A stretch of 64,000 nucleotides of DNA. It comes from an uncultured Actinomycetes bacterium (GTDB lineage: Bacteria; Actinomycetota; Coriobacteriia; Coriobacteriales; Atopobiaceae). Positions 38,481-47,105 of the stretch are shown one piece after another (position 1 is the first letter of the stretch; each line of letters begins with the position of its first letter). The notes beneath the pieces were generated by a model. That model worked only from the letters and a program-made list of their open reading frames with translations, was not told where the DNA came from and did not search any database. Where the stretch lies: NCBI GenBank assembly GCA_900314645.1, contig OMWB01000020.1, positions 1 through 64,000 on the forward strand, given 5' to 3'. Both the position numbers and the translations under genes were made by a program.

Positions 38481-39640
38481 CGCTTGTTCTTCCTGCCGCG
38501 GAAGTGCCACGCCTTGCCGCTCGCGCGCTTCTCGTCGTCAGTAGCGGCCGTAGCGGGAGCATCTTCGCCCAAGAGGTCGCGCAGCGCCTGCTTGCGCTCG
38601 TCGGACAGGTCTGTGGGAGTGAGCACCTCCACTACCGCGATGAGGTTTCCGCGCGCTTCCATGCCCAACCTCGGCATGCCGTAGCCCTCAACCGTCACCT
38701 GCTGACCGTACTGGCAACCAGCGGGAATGTTCACCACCACGCGCTCGTCCGCCATGATGCCGTCCAGCTCGACCACGGTGCCGAGCATGGCACCGAACGA
38801 GTCGACCTGCACCTGGCAGAACAGGTCGTCGCCCTGACGCTGGTAGGTATCGTGCGGCGTGATCTCGATCCGCACCACGAGGTCTCCCCCGCGGTCTCCA
38901 CGAATGCCGGCCTCGCCCTTGCCCTCGACGGCAAGCGACTGTCCGGAGTGCACGCCTGCGGGAATCTGGACCTCAACGGTCTCGCGCGAGGGCGTACGTC
39001 CCTGGCCACCGCAGGTCTCGCAGGGATGGTCGATGACCTTACCCGTACCGCCGCATTCGGGGCAGGTTGACTGCGTCTGCATGGAGCCAAAGATGGTGCG
39101 CTGCACCTCCACCACGCGGCCCGTACCTCCGCAGCGCGAGCAGGTCTCCTCGTGGCCACCGTCAGCCGCACCAGTGCCGCCGCAGTCATCGCAGGGCGCA
39201 AGGCGGTCGTAGGCGACCGTCTTGGTGCAGCCCGCCGCGGCCTCCTCGAGCGTGATGCGCAGCGTGATGCCCATGTCGCGGCCGCGCGTACGCGCCGCAC
39301 GTCCGCCACCGGACGAGGCAGCACCACCAAAGAACGAGTCGAAGATGTCCGAGAACCCAAAGCCCGAGCCACCAAAGATGTCGGACATGTCCACGTAGTC
39401 AGAGCCAAAGCCGCCAGGACCATCGGGCGTGCCATAACGGTCGTAGTTCGCGCGCTTGCGCGAGTCAGAGAGCACGGAATAGGCCTCGTTGACCTCCTTG
39501 AAGCGCTCCTCGGCCCCCAGCTCCTTGTTGACGTCTGGGTGCAGCGTGCGCGCCTTCTTCAGGAACGCACGCTTGATGGTCTTGTCGTCTGCGTCATGGT
39601 CGACGCCCAGAATCTCGTAGTAGTCTCGCTTTTGATCCAC
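38477..39640 (-). CDS. dnaJ: Chaperone protein DnaJ (canonical)
   Basis: This 387-residue type I DnaJ has a J domain with HPD (LHPDVN), a short Gly/Phe region, four CxxCxGxG zinc motifs ([32 protein letters not shown]) and both C-terminal beta domains. It stimulates DnaK and delivers substrates. No dnaK, grpE or hrcA is adjacent, and no CIRCE or HAIR element is visible upstream. It is coupled to mtaB by GTGA and follows the second dnaJ-like gene. Confidence 0.96.
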   Translation of the reverse strand: MDQKRDYYEILGVDHDADDKTIKRAFLKKARTLHPDVNKELGAEERFKEVNEAYSVLSDSRKRANYDRYGTPDGPGGFGSDYVDMSDIFGGSGFGFSDIFDSFFGGAASSGGGRAARTRGRDMGITLRITLEEAAAGCTKTVAYDRLAPCDDCGGTGAADGGHEETCSRCGGTGRVVEVQRTIFGSMQTQSTCPECGGTGKVIDHPCETCGGQGRTPSRETVEVQIPAGVHSGQSLAVEGKGEAGIRGDRGGDLVVRIEITPHDTYQRQGDDLFCQVQVDSFGAMLGTVVELDGIMADERVVVNIPAGCQYGQQVTVEGYGMPRLGMEARGNLIAVVEVLTPTDLSDERKQALRDLLGEDAPATAATDDEKRASGKAWHFRGRKNKR

Positions 39641-39689
39641 GCCTAACCAGCCCTAACTCAGTATCTCGAACAGTCACGGTATGAGAGCT

Positions 39690-40811
39690 TTACCCACGTC
39701 CCCAGACCGCGTTATTGCACATGGTCATCATGAAGAGGAACAACGCTATCAGCAAACCTGACTGGAAACCAGCCAGGTATGACGAGAGGGCGTTGCTCCA
39801 CCAGCGCTTGTTGTGGCCAAGGATCGACCCGCCCTGCGCCATCATGAAGGTGCCGAACAGAAGCAGGATCAACCACCAGGTCGACGTCGACATGATCGAC
39901 CCATACAACAGTCCCAGGAGCATGATGGGCGTGGCAAACCCATAGCAGTGGAAGCCACGAGCATGCATCACGTTGACGTGCTCTGAGGGAACCTCGACGC
40001 GGCAGACGAAGTCGCCGGAAGCCTTCCCGTTGGTACCCGCGTTGCCCATGCCCGCAATCCGCACCACGTCACCATCATGGCTGCCTGCGGGGATGTCCAT
40101 GACCACCTCGGACGCCGTTAGCACGCGCCCCGAACCGCCACATACCTCACACGGATTGGCGATCACCCTGCCAGAACCCTCGCACTCCGGGCACTGGATA
40201 TCCATGACGCCGAAGCCAAAGAGGCTCGCAAGGTCAACGGTGATATGGCCCGTACCGCCGCAGGTGGGGCACGTCTCGGCGTGCGTCGACTCCACGGAGC
40301 CCTTGCCGTGGCAATGCTCGCACGTCTCGTAACGCTGATACGTCACCCCACGACGGGCGCCGTGCTCTGCGGTATCGTCGTCGATCTGCACCTCGTAGGT
40401 GATGTCGGCGCCGGCCTTGGGCCGATACGCCCGCGAACGCGTAGCCGTGCGGCGCGACGTGGTGCCAAAGGGAAAGCCCCAGCCAAACGGGGTTCCTGCA
40501 AACGGATCTCCCTGAGAGCCACCATAGGGCGAGCCACCGTATGAGGGCCCACCGTATGCCGAGCCGCCATAGCTGCCACCAAATGGCGCCCCAGAGCGCA
40601 TCGCGTCATAGCGACGACGCTTATCCTCGTCAGAGAGCACCGCATAGGCTTCGGAGACTTCCTTGAAGCGCTCCTCGGCACCTGGCTCCTTGTTCACGTC
40701 TGGGTGGAGCTTGCGCGCCAACTGCTGAAACGTCTTGCGAATCTCGTCTGTGGAAGCAGACTCAGAGACACCCAGAATGGCGTAGTAGTCCTTCTCGTTC
40801 ATCGAGGCCAT
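39690..40811 (-). CDS. Membrane-anchored DnaJ variant (J domain, zinc finger, C-terminal transmembrane helices)
   Basis: This 373-residue protein begins like a type I DnaJ: J domain with HPD at 36-38, a Gly/Ser/Tyr/Pro-rich linker (73-115) and four zinc motifs (C164/C167, C181/C184, C207/C210, C221/C224). The first beta domain starts (ASEVVMDIPAGSHDGDVVRIAG) but breaks off near residue 280. Instead of the rest and the dimerisation domain there are about three hydrophobic helices (291-328 and 342-362) and a short end. It should recruit DnaK to the membrane. The gene is intact and no frameshift is needed. ATG 40811 has GGAG ten bases upstream; ATG 40802 is the alternative. Confidence 0.85.
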   Translation of the reverse strand: MASMNEKDYYAILGVSESASTDEIRKTFQQLARKLHPDVNKEPGAEERFKEVSEAYAVLSDEDKRRRYDAMRSGAPFGGSYGGSAYGGPSYGGSPYGGSQGDPFAGTPFGWGFPFGTTSRRTATRSRAYRPKAGADITYEVQIDDDTAEHGARRGVTYQRYETCEHCHGKGSVESTHAETCPTCGGTGHITVDLASLFGFGVMDIQCPECEGSGRVIANPCEVCGGSGRVLTASEVVMDIPAGSHDGDVVRIAGMGNAGTNGKASGDFVCRVEVPSEHVNVMHARGFHCYGFATPIMLLGLLYGSIMSTSTWWLILLLFGTFMMAQGGSILGHNKRWWSNALSSYLAGFQSGLLIALFLFMMTMCNNAVWGRG

Positions 40812-40904
40812 TGAAGTTGCACTCCGCTTCGTACCATCTGACCAACGTTCATACGGCGGTGATTATACCCACCAGTACGCCTCGTCTGTCATTTTGCTTA
40901 AAAA

Positions 40905-40929
40905 GCGTGGCACCTCGAGGGTGCCACGC
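40905..40929 (-). terminator. Intrinsic terminator after the C39-like repeat gene
   Basis: GCGTGGCACC and GGTGCCACGC form a perfect 10-bp stem with a 5-base loop. On the minus strand the stem is followed by TTTTTAAGC. It lies just after the stop at 40936. Confidence 0.85.
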
Positions 40930-40935
40930 CCATTT

Positions 40936-42372
40936 CTAACGAACTCGTGCCGAGCCGTCCCACTTACCATCAGCAAGGATCCGATACCCGTCCGGCGTCA
41001 CCGTGTTGGTGAGCATCGTCCCGTCCGGCCCTACGTAATAGTTGCCGACCCAGCGCCCGCTCGCCATTGCGCCAGACGTATCAAGCCAGTACCACCGCCC
41101 GTTGACCTTCTGCCAGCCCGTGGCCATGGCGCCTGACGCGTTGAACCAGTACCAGGAATTGCCGACCTTCTGCCAGCCTGTGGCCATGGCGCCGGAATCA
41201 CGCATGAGGTACCAGGTGCCGTTGACCTTCTGCCAGCCCGTGGTCATGGCGCCGGAGCTACGCATGTAGTACCAGGTACCCTGGTCGTCGACCCACCCGG
41301 TTGCCATGGCGCCCGAACCCTTGAAGAAGTACCACGTGCCGTTGACCTTCTGCCAGCCCGTGACCATGGCGCCCGACGGGGCCAGCCAGTACCAGTCACC
41401 GTTGTCAAGCCAGCCCGTGACCATCGCGCCCGAGGACGCGAAGTGGTACCACGTGCCGTTCACGTCCTTCCAACCCGTGGCCATGGCGCCTGATTCAGGG
41501 TCGAGCCAGTACCACGTGCCGCCGAGCTGCGCCCAACCAGTCCGAATCGCGCCCGAGGAAGCACTGTAATACCACTGGCCTCCCTCGCGCCACCAGCCCG
41601 TGACGAGCCAGCCCTCGCCATCAAAGTGATACTTCTCTCCATTGAAGCTCAGTGTCTCGTTGTGTGCATACGTGCCATCGCTCCAGCGGTACCACCAACG
41701 AGACCCCGAATCCATCCACTGCCCCGTTATCTCGACGGCAGGACCGACACCCTCATGCGGATCCTCGCCGTCCCCGTCCTCAGGTGGAGCGACATACGAG
41801 GTGATGTACCAATACTGCTGGATGTTGTCAGCGTTTACGCCGCGAGACGACTCGTCCAGCGGCCTGCGGTCACCGAAGGCTGGGTCCGCGCAGTACAGGA
41901 CACCGTCCGTGTAGTCGGTGAGCAAGACTGCGTGGGCCCAGTTGTAGATGACCACGCCTTCGGGATGCTCCTCAAGGAGCCCGATGAGCACGTCCTCGTT
42001 TGACCAAGACAAATCTGCCTCGGCAACGCTCATGCCCGCGCACGTGAAGTACCAACGGAGGCCGACACTGCTGTCCCAGGCCGCGCTTTCGACGCTCTGC
42101 TCGGTGATGTCTTCCCAAGAAGAGCTTCCGTTCAGGATTGCCGCACGCCTGAGCATCATCGCCGTGGAGGCAAGGGTGCACTTGCCGCTGACTGATTGTT
42201 CGAGCCAAATCTCGTCGTTCAGCAGGTCTGCGTTGGTGGCGCTCGCATACAGCTCGACTTCCTCGCCGCGGGCGTTCACCGGCAAAGACCCCCATAGACA
42301 GGAGAGGCACAGCACAAAAGCAGCGGCAACAAGCACCGTGCGCCTCACGACGCCGTTCTTAGGCATAGGCAT
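40936..42372 (-). CDS. Secreted cell-wall-binding repeat protein with N-terminal C39-like cysteine peptidase domain
   Basis: This 478-residue protein has a signal peptide (ends near VNARG) and an N-terminal domain (about 40-195) resembling C39-like papain-fold peptidases: Cys65 in SGKCTLASTAMML, His147 in NWAHAVLLTDY and Asp163 in CADPAFGD. The rest is an aromatic-repeat array with 20-residue units (TGWQKVNGTWYxxxxSGAMA). The wall-binding region is C-terminal, the reverse of the CHAP and NlpC proteins. The target of the peptidase is unknown. It is the downstream member of a tandem pair and ends at an intrinsic terminator. Confidence 0.83.
   Translation of the reverse strand: MPMPKNGVVRRTVLVAAAFVLCLSCLWGSLPVNARGEEVELYASATNADLLNDEIWLEQSVSGKCTLASTAMMLRRAAILNGSSSWEDITEQSVESAAWDSSVGLRWYFTCAGMSVAEADLSWSNEDVLIGLLEEHPEGVVIYNWAHAVLLTDYTDGVLYCADPAFGDRRPLDESSRGVNADNIQQYWYITSYVAPPEDGDGEDPHEGVGPAVEITGQWMDSGSRWWYRWSDGTYAHNETLSFNGEKYHFDGEGWLVTGWWREGGQWYYSASSGAIRTGWAQLGGTWYWLDPESGAMATGWKDVNGTWYHFASSGAMVTGWLDNGDWYWLAPSGAMVTGWQKVNGTWYFFKGSGAMATGWVDDQGTWYYMRSSGAMTTGWQKVNGTWYLMRDSGAMATGWQKVGNSWYWFNASGAMATGWQKVNGRWYWLDTSGAMASGRWVGNYYVGPDGTMLTNTVTPDGYRILADGKWDGSARVR
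41066..41545 (-). repeat. Tandem 60-bp coding repeats (20-residue aromatic units)
   Basis: About eight near-identical units encode TGW...WYxx...GAM repeats. DNA identity is high between copies (shared segment CTTCTGCCAGCCCGTGG), so slippage or recombination could change copy number. Confidence 0.8.
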
Positions 42373-42400
42373 GATCCGTTCTTACGTTACCTGCGTTGTC

Positions 42401-44479
42401 TTAGTTGCTGGACTGGACCTTCACGGGGTCCTTGCCGTCCCACTTGCCGTCCTTGCCAACGTAGTAGCCGTCCGGCGTGTAGCGGTCGGTGTACATGTAG
42501 CCGTTGACGCCAACGTAGTACAGGCCCTCGATCCAGCGCGACGTTGCCATGGCACCAGACTGCTCGTCGAACCAGTACCAACGGTCAGAGATCTTCGTCC
42601 AGCCGGTGACCATGGCGCCCGAGGAGGGATCGAGGTAGTAGCGCACGTTGTTCAGGGTCTTCCAGCCCGTTGCCATGCGGCCGTTCTCGCTGCCGTAGTA
42701 CCACTTGTTGCCGACCTTGTACCAACCGCTGCTGGCGACGCCGTTCTCGTCGAAGTGATACCAGTAGCTATTGATCTGCGTCCAACCCGTGACCATGGCA
42801 CCGTTGGCGCCGAAATAGTACACCTTGCCGCCGATCTTCTTCAGGCCAGTGCCCATCTCGCCAGAGGCGTTGAACCAGTACCACTTATCGCTAATCTTCT
42901 TCCAGCCCGTGACCATCTGGCCCTCGTCGTTGAGCCAGTAACGCTTGTCACCAAGGGTGAGCCAGCCGGTCTTCATGGCGCCGGAGCTGGGGTCAAAGTA
43001 GTACCACTGTCCACCGAGCTTCGCCCAGCCGGTCTCCATCCAGCCCTCGCTGTCAAAGTAGTACGTGACGTTTTTGATGGTGAGGAACTCGGACTTGGCA
43101 TAGCTGCCGTCAGCCCAGCGCCACCACCACAGGCCGTTCGACTTCCTCCACTCGCCCGACTTGGCACCAATGGTGAAGGTGGTCGTCCTGGTGCCGCTGT
43201 AGTTGCCCTTGCCCGTGATGGTCACCGTGGCCTTGGCATTCGGCTGCACGTTGTTCTTGTAGCTCAGGGTGTAGTCGCGATCCTTAACCAGGGTGAGGCT
43301 GCCGTACTTGATCGTGGGGTTAGGCGTCTTGGCGCTGCCATTCCACGTCTGCGTAGCGATGGAGCCAATCGTCGCCTTCGACAGAGACACGCGCTTGATG
43401 GTAAAGGTGCCCTTCGCGGTGCCCGTGTAGTTGCCCTTGCCCTTAATCGTGATGGTGGCGGTTCCCGCATTCAGGTTTGCCGAATAGGTGACCGTGTAAT
43501 CCGTACCCTTCTTCAGGGTCTTGGTTCCCAGCTTGACCGTCGGCGCGGGCGTGAGCTTCTTGCCCGAGTACGTCTGCGAGGAGGCAGTCACCTTCGCCTT
43601 GGCGAGGCTCGCGGCCTTGATGGCGAACGTCTTGGTGATGGTACCGGTGAAGTTGCCCTTGCCCTTGATGGTCACGGTGGCAGTACCGGCATTGGTGTTG
43701 TTCTTGTAGGCGACGGTGTAGTCCGTGCCCGCGGTCAGAGTCTTGGTCGCGCCGTTCAACGTGGTCTTGACCGTCGGCTTCGGCTTGAGCGCAGAGCCCG
43801 TGTAGGTCTGGGCGGTAAGGCCGCTAACCCCCGCCTTGGCGATGCTGTGCGGCTCAATTGTGAACGTAGCCTCGTTGGAACCGTAGTAACCTGCATCCTC
43901 AATACCCGTGATGGTTACCGTGGCGGTGCCGGCCTTGGTGTTGTCCGTATACTCCACCGTATACTCGGCATCCTCAAAGAGGAGTATGCCATTCAGTGTC
44001 ACCGTCAGCTCGGGGCGCACCTCCTTGCCGGTATACGCCTGGTCGGCGATGGGCTCGATCGTCGCATCCGCCAGATCATTTGACGAGGCGTCAACGATTT
44101 CGACAGAGGTGGCGCCAAGCTCGACAGGCTCCTCGGCCTTCTCGGCCGGCTCCTCAGTTGCCTCGGCGGCCGCCACTGCAGGCTCTTCCTCACCGGCCCG
44201 CTCCTCGGCCTTGGTTACCTCCGGAACCTGCTCATCAGAGGCCTGCTCGTCAGAGACCGTTTCCTCGTCATTGACGACTTCCTCGTCGACGCCTTCGGCC
44301 TCAGACTCGCCCTCGACAAGCACGGTCTCTTCGGCCTCGATCACCTCTGGATCAGTCACGTCTTCCTCGGCACGCACCGCCAAGGGGCACACCGAAAGCG
44401 CAAGCAGCGCCGAGAGCAGGACGCGCGAAGCCCTTTGGGCGACGCTCGACGTATGGGAACCGTTGTCATGTGTACGCAT
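42401..44479 (-). CDS. Secreted cell-wall-binding repeat protein with tandem Ig-like YTG domains
   Basis: This 692-residue protein has a signal peptide (ends near AVRAEE), an acidic stretch (about 38-130) and then four tandem beta-rich units of about 80 residues. The units carry the landmarks QxYTGxxxxPxPTV, GTDYTVxYxxNxNAGTATVTIKGKGNFTGT (shown as consensus only) and TFTI, an Ig-like fold type common in surface proteins of gut bacteria. The last 240 residues are aromatic wall-binding repeats. No enzyme domain is visible, so an adhesin or spacer role is likely. It precedes the C39-like gene by 28 bases; GGAG lies upstream of ATG 44479 and an ACTATAAA -10-like box near 44495. Confidence 0.85.
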   Translation of the reverse strand: MRTHDNGSHTSSVAQRASRVLLSALLALSVCPLAVRAEEDVTDPEVIEAEETVLVEGESEAEGVDEEVVNDEETVSDEQASDEQVPEVTKAEERAGEEEPAVAAAEATEEPAEKAEEPVELGATSVEIVDASSNDLADATIEPIADQAYTGKEVRPELTVTLNGILLFEDAEYTVEYTDNTKAGTATVTITGIEDAGYYGSNEATFTIEPHSIAKAGVSGLTAQTYTGSALKPKPTVKTTLNGATKTLTAGTDYTVAYKNNTNAGTATVTIKGKGNFTGTITKTFAIKAASLAKAKVTASSQTYSGKKLTPAPTVKLGTKTLKKGTDYTVTYSANLNAGTATITIKGKGNYTGTAKGTFTIKRVSLSKATIGSIATQTWNGSAKTPNPTIKYGSLTLVKDRDYTLSYKNNVQPNAKATVTITGKGNYSGTRTTTFTIGAKSGEWRKSNGLWWWRWADGSYAKSEFLTIKNVTYYFDSEGWMETGWAKLGGQWYYFDPSSGAMKTGWLTLGDKRYWLNDEGQMVTGWKKISDKWYWFNASGEMGTGLKKIGGKVYYFGANGAMVTGWTQINSYWYHFDENGVASSGWYKVGNKWYYGSENGRMATGWKTLNNVRYYLDPSSGAMVTGWTKISDRWYWFDEQSGAMATSRWIEGLYYVGVNGYMYTDRYTPDGYYVGKDGKWDGKDPVKVQSSN
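43140..44075 (-). repeat. Four tandem Ig-like coding repeats of about 240 bp
   Basis: The four units share a Tyr-Thr-Gly entry strand, a TDYTV/DYTLSY middle strand and a GKGNYTGT/GNFTGT exit strand. They are more diverged at DNA level than the aromatic repeats. Confidence 0.7.
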
Positions 44480-44586
44480 AAGACCCCATCTCCGTTTATA
44501 GTGTGACGATACTTCGACATGCCATGTTCGTGCCGTAGCTCAGAATTGTAACGCACAAGCAGGCCATTCACGGCTTCCACTTGTAG

Positions 44587-45900
44587 CTAAGATGTTTCGA
44601 TCGTGATGGGGGTTCCCTCGGCCAAGTCCCAGAGGGCACCATAGAGCTCGTTGCCCATGAGCCATCCCTCATGCGTAGGCACCAGCCGTCCGTCTTCCCA
44701 GTGCGCGAGGCCTCGCGCTTGGCACCAGCAAACGGCATCGTCAAGCGTCTCTTCCCCAAGCAGCTGCCGTGCGTGCTGCAGAAGGCCCGGATCTGCGCCT
44801 CTGGCCATCCGCATGCTCAGCATGAGGTCTTCAGCCGCTGCTTGGTTTGCCGTGAGAAGCTCGACCTCAGCATCAAGCGAGGCTAGCGAATGATTGCAGG
44901 CAAGGGCGTCACGAGGACTTGTCACCGTAAGGCGCACCCGAGCCGCATCTTCCCGACGCTTCGGAAGCCGTGGCCACGGGCCCCGCAGCGCTTCGTACGC
45001 CTCGGCCGTGAGCATGGACGAGGCACCCGTGCCCAACCCAAGGTACGGGCGTCCGCTCCAGTAGGCCTGGTTGTGAGCGCATGCCTTGCCCGGCAAGGCA
45101 TAGCTCGCCACCTCGTAGCGCGCATAGCCCTTCCCAGTGAGCAGCTCCTCGGCAAGCTCCATGCGATGCGCCTGTACCTCGGAATCGTTCCAATCGGGAT
45201 CGGCATCACCCACCTCACGGCCGAGCGCGGTGCCCTCCTCGATCTGCAAGGGATAGACGCTCACGTGACCCACGCCGAGCGCACACGCCCTTCGCAGCGT
45301 GTCGAGCCAGCGCTCGTCCGTCTGCAGCGGCGTGGCGCACATGAGGTCAACCGACACGTCCAAGCCGCATGCCACGGCCGCGGCAACGCGCTCCTCTGCC
45401 TGTCGTGCGTCGTGCAGCCGGCCCAGAGCCACAAGCTCGTCGTCCTGCAGGCTCTGCACCCCGATGGAGACCCTCGTCACCCCGGACTTCACCAGCGTCC
45501 GCAGCACCTCGTCCGTGAGCGAGTCCGGGTTGGCCTCGCACGTCAGCTCGCGCAGGTGTGGGGCCGCCGCGCGCATCGTTCTGACAAGGCGCCCAAGGTC
45601 AGACGGGGCAAGCATCGAAGGCGTACCACCGCCCACATACGCCGTCCAGCACTGGGTTAGCAGGCCCGCATCACAGGCATCCCCCAGATGCGCGCAGAGC
45701 GCGTCGAGATAGCGCTCCATGAGCGCATCATCACGCGGAGTTGCCCACGAGGAGAAGTCACAGTAGGCACATTTGCGCACGCAGAAAGGCACATGTACGT
45801 AGAGCGCCTCTACCGACGTGCCATGCAGGCGCTCGGGCCACGACGCCTCGTGGCCGTCACAGCGTATGGGCACATCGGCGCTGCTGGGCATACCGCTCAC
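44587..45900 (-). CDS. hemW: Radical-SAM heme chaperone HemW
   Basis: This protein of about 437 residues has the radical-SAM motif CVRKCAYCDF, GGGTPS and the HemN/HemW C-terminal domain. HemW moves heme to target proteins rather than oxidising coproporphyrinogen. I chose GTG 45900, which overlaps the nagZ-like stop as GTGA like other joints in this operon; GTG 45906 and ATG 45891 are alternatives. In many Gram-positives lepA-hemW is followed by hrcA-dnaJ. Here two repeat-protein genes occupy that place. Confidence 0.9.
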   Translation of the reverse strand: MSGMPSSADVPIRCDGHEASWPERLHGTSVEALYVHVPFCVRKCAYCDFSSWATPRDDALMERYLDALCAHLGDACDAGLLTQCWTAYVGGGTPSMLAPSDLGRLVRTMRAAAPHLRELTCEANPDSLTDEVLRTLVKSGVTRVSIGVQSLQDDELVALGRLHDARQAEERVAAAVACGLDVSVDLMCATPLQTDERWLDTLRRACALGVGHVSVYPLQIEEGTALGREVGDADPDWNDSEVQAHRMELAEELLTGKGYARYEVASYALPGKACAHNQAYWSGRPYLGLGTGASSMLTAEAYEALRGPWPRLPKRREDAARVRLTVTSPRDALACNHSLASLDAEVELLTANQAAAEDLMLSMRMARGADPGLLQHARQLLGEETLDDAVCWCQARGLAHWEDGRLVPTHEGWLMGNELYGALWDLAEGTPITIETS

Positions 45901-47105
45901 AGCCACAGCTTCATGTTGACGATGCGCTCCACGGACTCGTCGATGCGCCGCTCGCTCAGCCGGCCCGTTTCCACCGCATTCATGATTCCATCGAACACCG
46001 CGCGCCAGTCCGCGGGACAGAGCAAGAGGTCACAGCCTGCCTCAAGGGCGAGCACCCCCATCTCCTCCTGCGAGTAAAGCTCGTTCACCGCGGCCATACC
46101 CAGCGAGTCCGTTATGACGACGCCGTCAAAGCCTAGCTCGCCGCGCAGGACGTCGTTCACCACGACGGGGCTGAGCGAGGCGGGATGCTCAGAATCGAGG
46201 TCCGTGCAGGTCATATGGCTCACCATGACCATGCGACACCCGGCTTCGATGGCGGCGGCAAAGGGAACCAACTCGTGCTCACGGAGCTCATCCAGCGACT
46301 TTCCGAGGTAGATGCTCTCGATATGCGAGTCTCCCTCGGCGTCGCCGATGCCAGGGAAGTGCTTGGGTGTGCAGAGTGCCCCCGCCTTCTCAAAGCCGCG
46401 CACCATCGCGGCCACCATATCGGCCACGAGGCCAGCATCGCCCCCAAACGAGCGCCAATACACAAAGCTGTCCTCGTCATCCGTGATGTCGGCATCGGGC
46501 GCAAAGTCGACGTTGACACCAAGACCACGCAGGTACGCGCCCACGCGACGGGCCTCAGATTCGGCAAAGGCCGCATCGCCCCTATTGCCCACCGAGCGCA
46601 TGTTTCCTGGGTCCGCAACGCCAAAGGCGGGCTTGTCGGAGACCCTGACCACCGTGCCGCCCTCCTCGTCAACCGCGATGAGCATGGGGAGGCCACAGGC
46701 GTCCTCGGAGCACTGCTGCAGGCCCGCGGTGAGGCCGCGAACTTGGTCGGGGTCAATGAAGTTGGCATCCTTCAGCATCACGCCACCGATGGGGCGCTCC
46801 TGGTAGAGCGATCGGAACTCGTCCGTAACCTCGAGGCAGGTACCGTACCCCAGCACCGCCTCGGGCTTGGTCACGAACAGCTGGCCCACCTTCTGCTCCA
46901 GCGTCATCGAGCGCAGGAGCTCGGGTCGTGCGAGCCAGGCGGCCGCGTCGCTCACCGTCCGCTCGATGCCCGAGAGCGTTTCGGACGAGAACGGTCCCTG
47001 CGGTGCGGAGAGCGCGCGTGCTCGTCTCCCCGCCGCCATGACCCCGGCCGTAGCGGCCAGTATCACCCCGCGCCGCGTAAACAGGCGCGCACGATCATTC
47101 GTCAT
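45897..47105 (-). CDS. Secreted glycoside hydrolase family 3 protein (beta-N-acetylhexosaminidase type)
   Basis: This 402-residue GH3 enzyme has the NagZ motifs KHFPGIGD, the Asp-x-His general acid/base dyad (GDSHIES) and the nucleophile region ITDSLGM. It should release N-acetylglucosamine from peptidoglycan fragments. The N terminus has a Tat-like signal (RLFTRRGVILAATAGVMAAG), which suggests export of a folded enzyme; Gram-negative NagZ is cytoplasmic. It overlaps dus by four bases (ATGA). Confidence 0.9.
   Translation of the reverse strand: MTNDRARLFTRRGVILAATAGVMAAGRRARALSAPQGPFSSETLSGIERTVSDAAAWLARPELLRSMTLEQKVGQLFVTKPEAVLGYGTCLEVTDEFRSLYQERPIGGVMLKDANFIDPDQVRGLTAGLQQCSEDACGLPMLIAVDEEGGTVVRVSDKPAFGVADPGNMRSVGNRGDAAFAESEARRVGAYLRGLGVNVDFAPDADITDDEDSFVYWRSFGGDAGLVADMVAAMVRGFEKAGALCTPKHFPGIGDAEGDSHIESIYLGKSLDELREHELVPFAAAIEAGCRMVMVSHMTCTDLDSEHPASLSPVVVNDVLRGELGFDGVVITDSLGMAAVNELYSQEEMGVLALEAGCDLLLCPADWRAVFDGIMNAVETGRLSERRIDESVERIVNMKLWL

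Noticed and set aside
39665-39685. CGAACAGTCACGG between the two dnaJ genes resembles a LexA box.
   Set aside because: Only the first half-site fits; the second half is not GTTCG-like.
41948-44083. A 711-codon open frame on the plus strand opposite the Ig-like repeat gene.
   Set aside because: Its apparent repeats are complements of the real Ig-like and aromatic repeats; the minus-strand protein has a signal peptide and known domains.
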